From Zantedeschia hybrid cultivar (taxonomy: Eukaryota; Streptophyta; Magnoliopsida; Alismatales; Araceae): a stretch of 64,000 nucleotides of DNA. Under the pieces are notes generated by a model. The model did not search any database. It had not been told where the DNA came from and saw nothing but the letters and a program-made list of their open reading frames with translations. The first letter of the stretch is position 1. Every line of letters starts with the position of its first letter. Of the stretch, positions 59,385 through 64,000 are shown one piece after another. Where the stretch lies: positions 32,076,001 to 32,140,000 of the forward strand of contig JARZZO010000016.1 of NCBI GenBank assembly GCA_030544215.1. Reading direction: 5' to 3'. The translations under genes and the position numbers were made by a program.

Positions 59385-60726
59385 TTGACTATTGAGAATA
59401 GAAGTTGTTCGATTTATTATGGTAATAAATCAATATCTTTAGCATCTTTAGTCAACGGACTATATCTTTTAGATGTTTCTTATTATAATGTTCAAATTGA
59501 TAATGCTCTTAAGAAGAACAAGAATTGTGTGAACCAAGCCTACATGTGGCATTGTACACTTGGGCACATTGGCGAAAGCAGGTTGCAAAAGTTGCACAAG
59601 CATGGTTACTTAACAACATTCGGCATCTTTAGTCAACGGACTATATCTTTTAGATGTTTCTTATTACAATCTTCAAATTGATAATGCTCTTAAGAAGAAC
59701 AAGAATTGTGTGAACCAAGCCTACATGTGGCATTGTACACTTGGGCACATTGGCGAAAACAGGTTGCAAAAGTTGCACAAGCATGGTTACTTAACAACAT
59801 TCGATTATGAATCGTTTGCAACATGTGAATCCTGCCTTATGGGAAAATCTCCATTTACTGGACATGGAGAACGTGCCAAGGACATTCTGGAACTAATACG
59901 TTCGGATGTATGTGGTCCTATGTCCACCCAAGCCAAAGGTGGCTACTCATACTTCATCACGTTCACCGATGACTTCTCAAGATTCGGCTATGTGTACTTA
60001 ATGAAGTACAAGTCGGAAGCATTTGAGAAGTTCAAGGAGTTCAAGAATGAGGTAGAGAAGTAGTTAGGAAAGAGTATTAAAGCTCTTCGATCAGATCGAT
60101 GAGGAGAATACTTGAGTACTAATTTCACATAATTTTTAAAGGATAATGGTATCCTTTCTCAACTAACCCCTCCATATACACCACAGATGAATGGTGTATC
60201 GAAAAGGAGGAATCGCACCTTGTTGGACATGGTACGATCTATGATGAGTTTTTCGGGATTACCAGTGTCCCTTTCGGGGTATGCTCTAGAGTCAACAGCA
60301 TACCTACTGAACAAAGTACCCAGCAAGTCTGTAGGGTCTACTCCATATGAGATATGGAAAGGCAGGAAACCAGAATTTAAACATGTTAAAGTCTGGGGTT
60401 GTCCTGCTCATGTAAAGCGGCATGATCCAGACAAGCTGGAATCACGAACTGATAAATGCAAGTTTGTGGGATATCCAAAGGAAATCTTTGGATACTATTT
60501 TTACCATCTTGGTGAACAAAAGGTGTTTGTCGCCAGGAAAGCTGTCTTCTTAGAAAAGGAATATCTTCTCCAGAAGGATAGTGAGAGTAAGTACAGGAAG
60601 AGGTTCCAGATCCCCAAACAGCTGCATTATTATCAGATGAGATATCAGTTCCTGAAACTGTTCAGGTACACACAGATGAGCCTCGTAGATCTGGTAGAGT
60701 ACCTAGACTGCCAGAACGATATGTAG
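59385..60726 (+). pseudogene. Copia E pre-integrase and integrase
   Basis: The zinc finger region (WHCTLGHIGE, CESCLMGK) occurs within a 181-base tandem duplication, which shifts the frame. The core keeps Asp in RSDVCGP and Asp in LRSDR but has Lys for the catalytic Glu (NGVSKRRN). Three stops lie between 60061 and 60140. The C-terminal part ends at 60726 in a shifted frame. Confidence 0.8.
59442..59803 (+). repeat. 181-base tandem duplication in copia E integrase
   Basis: Copy 1 is 59442-59622 and copy 2 is 59623-59803, both starting GCATCTTTAGTCAACGGAC. They differ at a few bases. 181 is not a multiple of three, so the reading frame breaks. Confidence 0.9.
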
Positions 60727-60833
60727 GACATATCGCTGAAGGTGAGTCTAAGGTAGAATATAATGAGGATAATGATCCTAAAACCTACCAGGAGGCCATA
60801 GAAGGCCCAGAAGCCGGGAAATGGCGAGAAGCC

Positions 60834-62347
60834 ATGAACTCAGAAATCCAGTCCATGTACACCAACCAAGTTTGGAACTTGGAGGACTTGTCCGAGGGTA
60901 TTGTACCCATCGGTTGCAAGTGGATCTTTAAAAGAAAGATCGGTGCTGATGGACGGATCAACACTTATAAGGCAAGGTTGGTGGCAAAAGGATATCGTCA
61001 AAGGCAAGGAATTGACTATGACGAGACTTTCTCATCAGTTGCCATGATAAAGTCGATCAGAGTTCTACTTGCCATTACTGCACATTTTGATTATAAAATC
61101 TGGCAGATGAATGTGAAGACTGCCTTTCTCAATGGTAACCTTGAGGAAGAGGTGTATATGATACAACCAGAAGGTTTCACATCCAAAGAATCTCCAGATA
61201 AAGTGTGCAAGCTTCAAAGGTCCATTTATGGACTGAAGCAGGCTTCCCAGAATTAGAACATAAGATTTGACGAGGCTGTCAAGTCTTATGACTTCATTAA
61301 GAATGAAGATGAACTTTGTGTGTACAAGAAGACCAGTGGGCAGTCACCTTCTTAGTTCTTTACGTAGATGACATACTACTCATTGGGAATGATGTAGCTA
61401 TAATGTCATCAGTAAAGATATGGCTGTCGAAAAACTTCTCCATGAAGGATTTGGGAGTAGCATCCTACGTATTGGGAATACGGATTTATAGAGATAGATC
61501 AAAGAGGATGCTTGGAATGACCCAATCCTTGTACATAGATACCATAGTCAAAAGGTTTGGCATAAAAAATTCTAAGAGAGGTCTCATACCGATGAGATAT
61601 GGAATTAGTCTCTCAAAGGAGCAGTCTCCTAAGACTGCTGATGAGAGGGCATTCATGGATAGAATTCCCTATGCCTCTACCATAGGATCTATCATGTATG
61701 CCATGCTATGTACACGGCCCGATGTTGCATTTGCTCTATGTGTTAAGAGCAGATTTCAGGCTGATCCAGGCGAAGAGCACTGGAAGGTAGTGAAATATAT
61801 TCTTAAGTACTTGAGAAGAACTAAGGATATGTTTCTTGTCTATGGAGGAGGTGACTTGAAACTACAAGACTTTACTGACTTGAGTTTCCAGTTAGATCCA
61901 AATGATAGCAAGTCTAAATCTGGATTTGTGTTTACATTAAAGGGAGGTGCAGTGTGCTGGAAGAGTTCCAAGCTAGCAACCACTGCAGATTTGACGAGTA
62001 AAGCTGAGCACATCGCTGTAGCTGAAGCTTTTAAGGAAGTAGTGTGGTTGAAGAAGTTCATCACTGACCTTGACATAGTTCCCTGTATCCTTGATCATGT
62101 TCCGCTGTTGTGCGACAACAATGAGACTATTGCACAAGTGAAAGAGCCATGGTCTCATCAGAAATCGAAAGATATTCTGAGGCGCTTTCATCTTATCAGA
62201 GAGATTATATCTAGAGGAGATGTAGTAGTTGAAAGAGTTCCATCCGTCGACAATGTAGCAAATCCACTGACAAAGCCGTTGGCTCAAATTGTGTTTGAGC
62301 GTCACCTAGAGTCTATAGGCTTATTGTATAAAGGCGATTGGCTTTAG
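60834..62347 (+). pseudogene. Copia E RT and RNase H
   Basis: Two open stretches. The first (60834-61256) has RT motifs with Asn in place of the first catalytic Asp (QMNVKTAFLNG). The second (61316-62347) carries the YVDDILLIGND box, later RT and RNase H (FTDLSF, SKAEHI, LLCDNNET, VDNVANPLT). RNase H acidic sites are partly altered: Asp in the last motif is Asn. It ends with GDWL and TAG at 62345-62347, close to the polypurine tract. Confidence 0.85.
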
Positions 62348-62350
62348 CCC

Positions 62351-62360
62351 AAGTGAGAGA
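62351..62360 (+). promoter_or_regulatory. Copia E polypurine tract
   Basis: AAGTGAGAGA directly before the 3' LTR start TGTTAG. Confidence 0.85.
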
Positions 62361-62361
62361 T

Positions 62362-63904
62362 TGTTAGTTTTAGGTGACCTACAAGCCAATCTGACTATGT
62401 AAATCTCGTTCATTTATTAATATAATGGCATAATATTCATTATGTGTAATTCGCATTAATTCTCGTTTCATAATGAAGTCCGTGAATATGTGCTATAGTG
62501 ATCAGATTATGATGAGATCATACTAATGAGACTGATCACTTAAACACACATATTCTTAATCGTTTATAGTCGGAGGATATCCGAGAAAGACATCGGATAT
62601 CCAGTTAGACTAGTACAGATTACTCTTGCTTATATGATGAGGGTGACTGATCTCATAAGTCACTTGTGTGGAGACACTAAGGCGAATATGTAGGTGCTCA
62701 TTGGAGAATGAGTTTACTGAACTGATCCGACTGAATCGCTGGATGGTATTGTACCTCACTGTCAACCATCTTGATTCTATTGTCGCAGTTGCGTGGATGG
62801 TCCTCGGACCTGAAACACCAAGGACACCTTGTCGGTGGACTTCTGTGCTTTGATCTTAGTTTACGAATTTCTAGCTACGGGATTCTAAAACGCCAAGGAT
62901 TGGGTACAACAGAATACCGTCGAAGGGAATTGTGTGTCAATAAAGAATCATTCACTCTCGGTACCTAGAGAGAGAATGCTCTAGGAAGGATGTGCAGAAG
63001 TCTCTGGCTAGGGCGGACGATAATATCGGGAAAGGAGTTTTCCGATATTTATCAGCGGCTTCTAATCCAAGTGAATCGACCGGTTAGGGTTTGACAGCAC
63101 GCCATACCCTGAGTTGACTCGAGAGCATTGTACGAATTAATGAAGGATTATATCCACGCAGTAACTGTCGGCGGAAAGGTTCCAAGAGTGGGTTATTTAA
63201 CCCCGATACCTTCCGGGTTCACGCGGTGTTGCTTGGCATCCAACGTGATCGGAGGCCTGGTCGAATTCGATGTGCGACATCAATTCGATTGATTAATTAA
63301 TTAATAAAGGGTTATTAATTGATTAATAAAGTCAGTGATGAGTCACTGGGCTTGTTGGGCCATTAACTGGACTGGTAATTAGGCCTAAAGGGTCACACAC
63401 AAATGATTCTCAAGGTGATGGATAAATAAGTGGGTTTTATATAAACTGGGGGTTTTTATGAAAAACCACGCGGTTAGTATAAAACATAGCGAACGGGCTA
63501 AGCAGGCCAAGTTGCTGCTAACCCTAGCCGCCCCTCCTCTGTTTCTCTCTCTCTCTGGCATCCAGACAGATCCAGATCTGCTCTGCCGCTTCTCCGAATC
63601 CCGTTCGACGGGAAATCGTCCACGCGTTGCGGCGACCGGCGGAGGTTTCGTGGGCTGCGAAGAACGAGGAACGTGAAGATATCCGTCGCGAGGAGGATCG
63701 TGTGGACTTCGCTAGAGGCCGGGTGCTTGCGCGGCTTGCGGTGTCGCACCGACGGAACCGAACGGTTGCAGATTCGAATCCGCACACGGTGAAAATCGAT
63801 TATCCGATAATCGTAGATTTTAGTTTTTCGAAACGGGAATGGATCTCCGTTTTATTTTATTTTTCGCTGTGCGTGAGATCCAGAGAAACCCGAGAAACCC
63901 AACA
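62362..63904 (+). repeat. Copia E 3' LTR
   Basis: 1543 bp, with TATAAAA at 63478-63484 and the same ends as its partner. A short insertion (GTCAGTGATGA near 63330) distinguishes it. Confidence 0.95.
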
Positions 63905-64000
63905 GGTTGGCACACAGTCGGGCTCCTCTTTTGGAGCAACCTAGATGTGGCCATTGCCGGTCATCCCTAAAGGGGGCAGCAGTAGTGGGCAGCCGGCCAA
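63905..64000. other. Unassigned flank of copia E, right side
   Basis: Starts with the GGTTG duplication and continues the 54230-54370 sequence. Balanced composition, no gene recognised. Cut by the window end. Confidence 0.4.

Larger units (their letters stand above)
54371..63904 (+). mobile_element. Copia E: full-length copia on + strand, TSD GGTTG
   Basis: 9.5 kb with LTRs 54371-55900 and 62362-63904, TG...CA ends and GGTTG at 54366-54370 and 63905-63909. Primer site, long leader, truncated gag, protease, integrase, RT and RNase H are in copia order. It is inactive because of a gag deletion, a duplication in integrase, stops, frameshifts and lost catalytic residues. Confidence 0.95.

Overview
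This is nuclear DNA from a flowering plant, and almost all of it is LTR retrotransposons inserted into one another. The evidence is Ty1/copia elements with initiator-methionine-tRNA primer sites, Ty3/gypsy elements of the chromovirus and Tat types, plant mobile domain (PMD) genes with GT-AG introns, and plant TATA boxes. I cannot name the species. I see no intact host gene, tRNA, rRNA or CRISPR array.

The layout can be read as an insertion history because most target-site duplications (TSDs) survive. The oldest layer is a 3' LTR of a copia element ('copia D', + strand), now split into 1296-1648 and 52853-54229. A Tekay-like chromovirus ('gypsy B', - strand, 1649-52847, TSD ATGAG/ATGAA) landed in it. 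A solo LTR ('S', 1655-32687, TSD GTTAC) then landed in gypsy B's left LTR, six bases from its tip. A Tat-type gypsy ('gypsy A', - strand, 3239-32278, TSD GGTGG) landed in S. A copia ('copia A', - strand, 21878-31182, TSD TGAGG) landed in gypsy A's 5' LTR. Gypsy B's right LTR was hit separately by copia B (38162 to about 42700, 5'-truncated) and copia C (43174-52235, TSD TTATG). Beyond copia D lies a short unassigned stretch with copia E in it (+ strand, 54371-63904, TSD GGTTG).

Gypsy A is the most unusual element. Downstream of gag-pro-pol (20555 to 12221, - strand) it carries two genes on the opposite strand. The first (5944-7338) has its own TATA box and one intron. The second (8216-10683) has four introns and a coiled-coil tail. 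Both encode PMD-like proteins. Its LTRs, leader, antisense promoters and one antisense intron are studded with a dyad of fixed geometry, RCGTC-N10-GACGY. The same dyad recurs in solo LTR S. The pairing of element-encoded PMD proteins with dispersed dyads may be a self-regulation or anti-silencing system; this is inference.

The copia elements share LTRs of about 1.54-1.58 kb and a leader of 2-3 kb with a GC-rich island and an AT-rich stretch. Just before gag, copies A, C and E each have four successive stem-loops whose loops are alike while the paired stems differ in sequence. They are followed by two smaller hairpins. This looks like conserved RNA structure, perhaps a packaging or dimerisation signal.

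Every protein-coding frame is damaged by stops, frameshifts, deletions or lost catalytic residues. Most stops in gypsy A fit C-to-T change at CAG, CAA or CGA codons.
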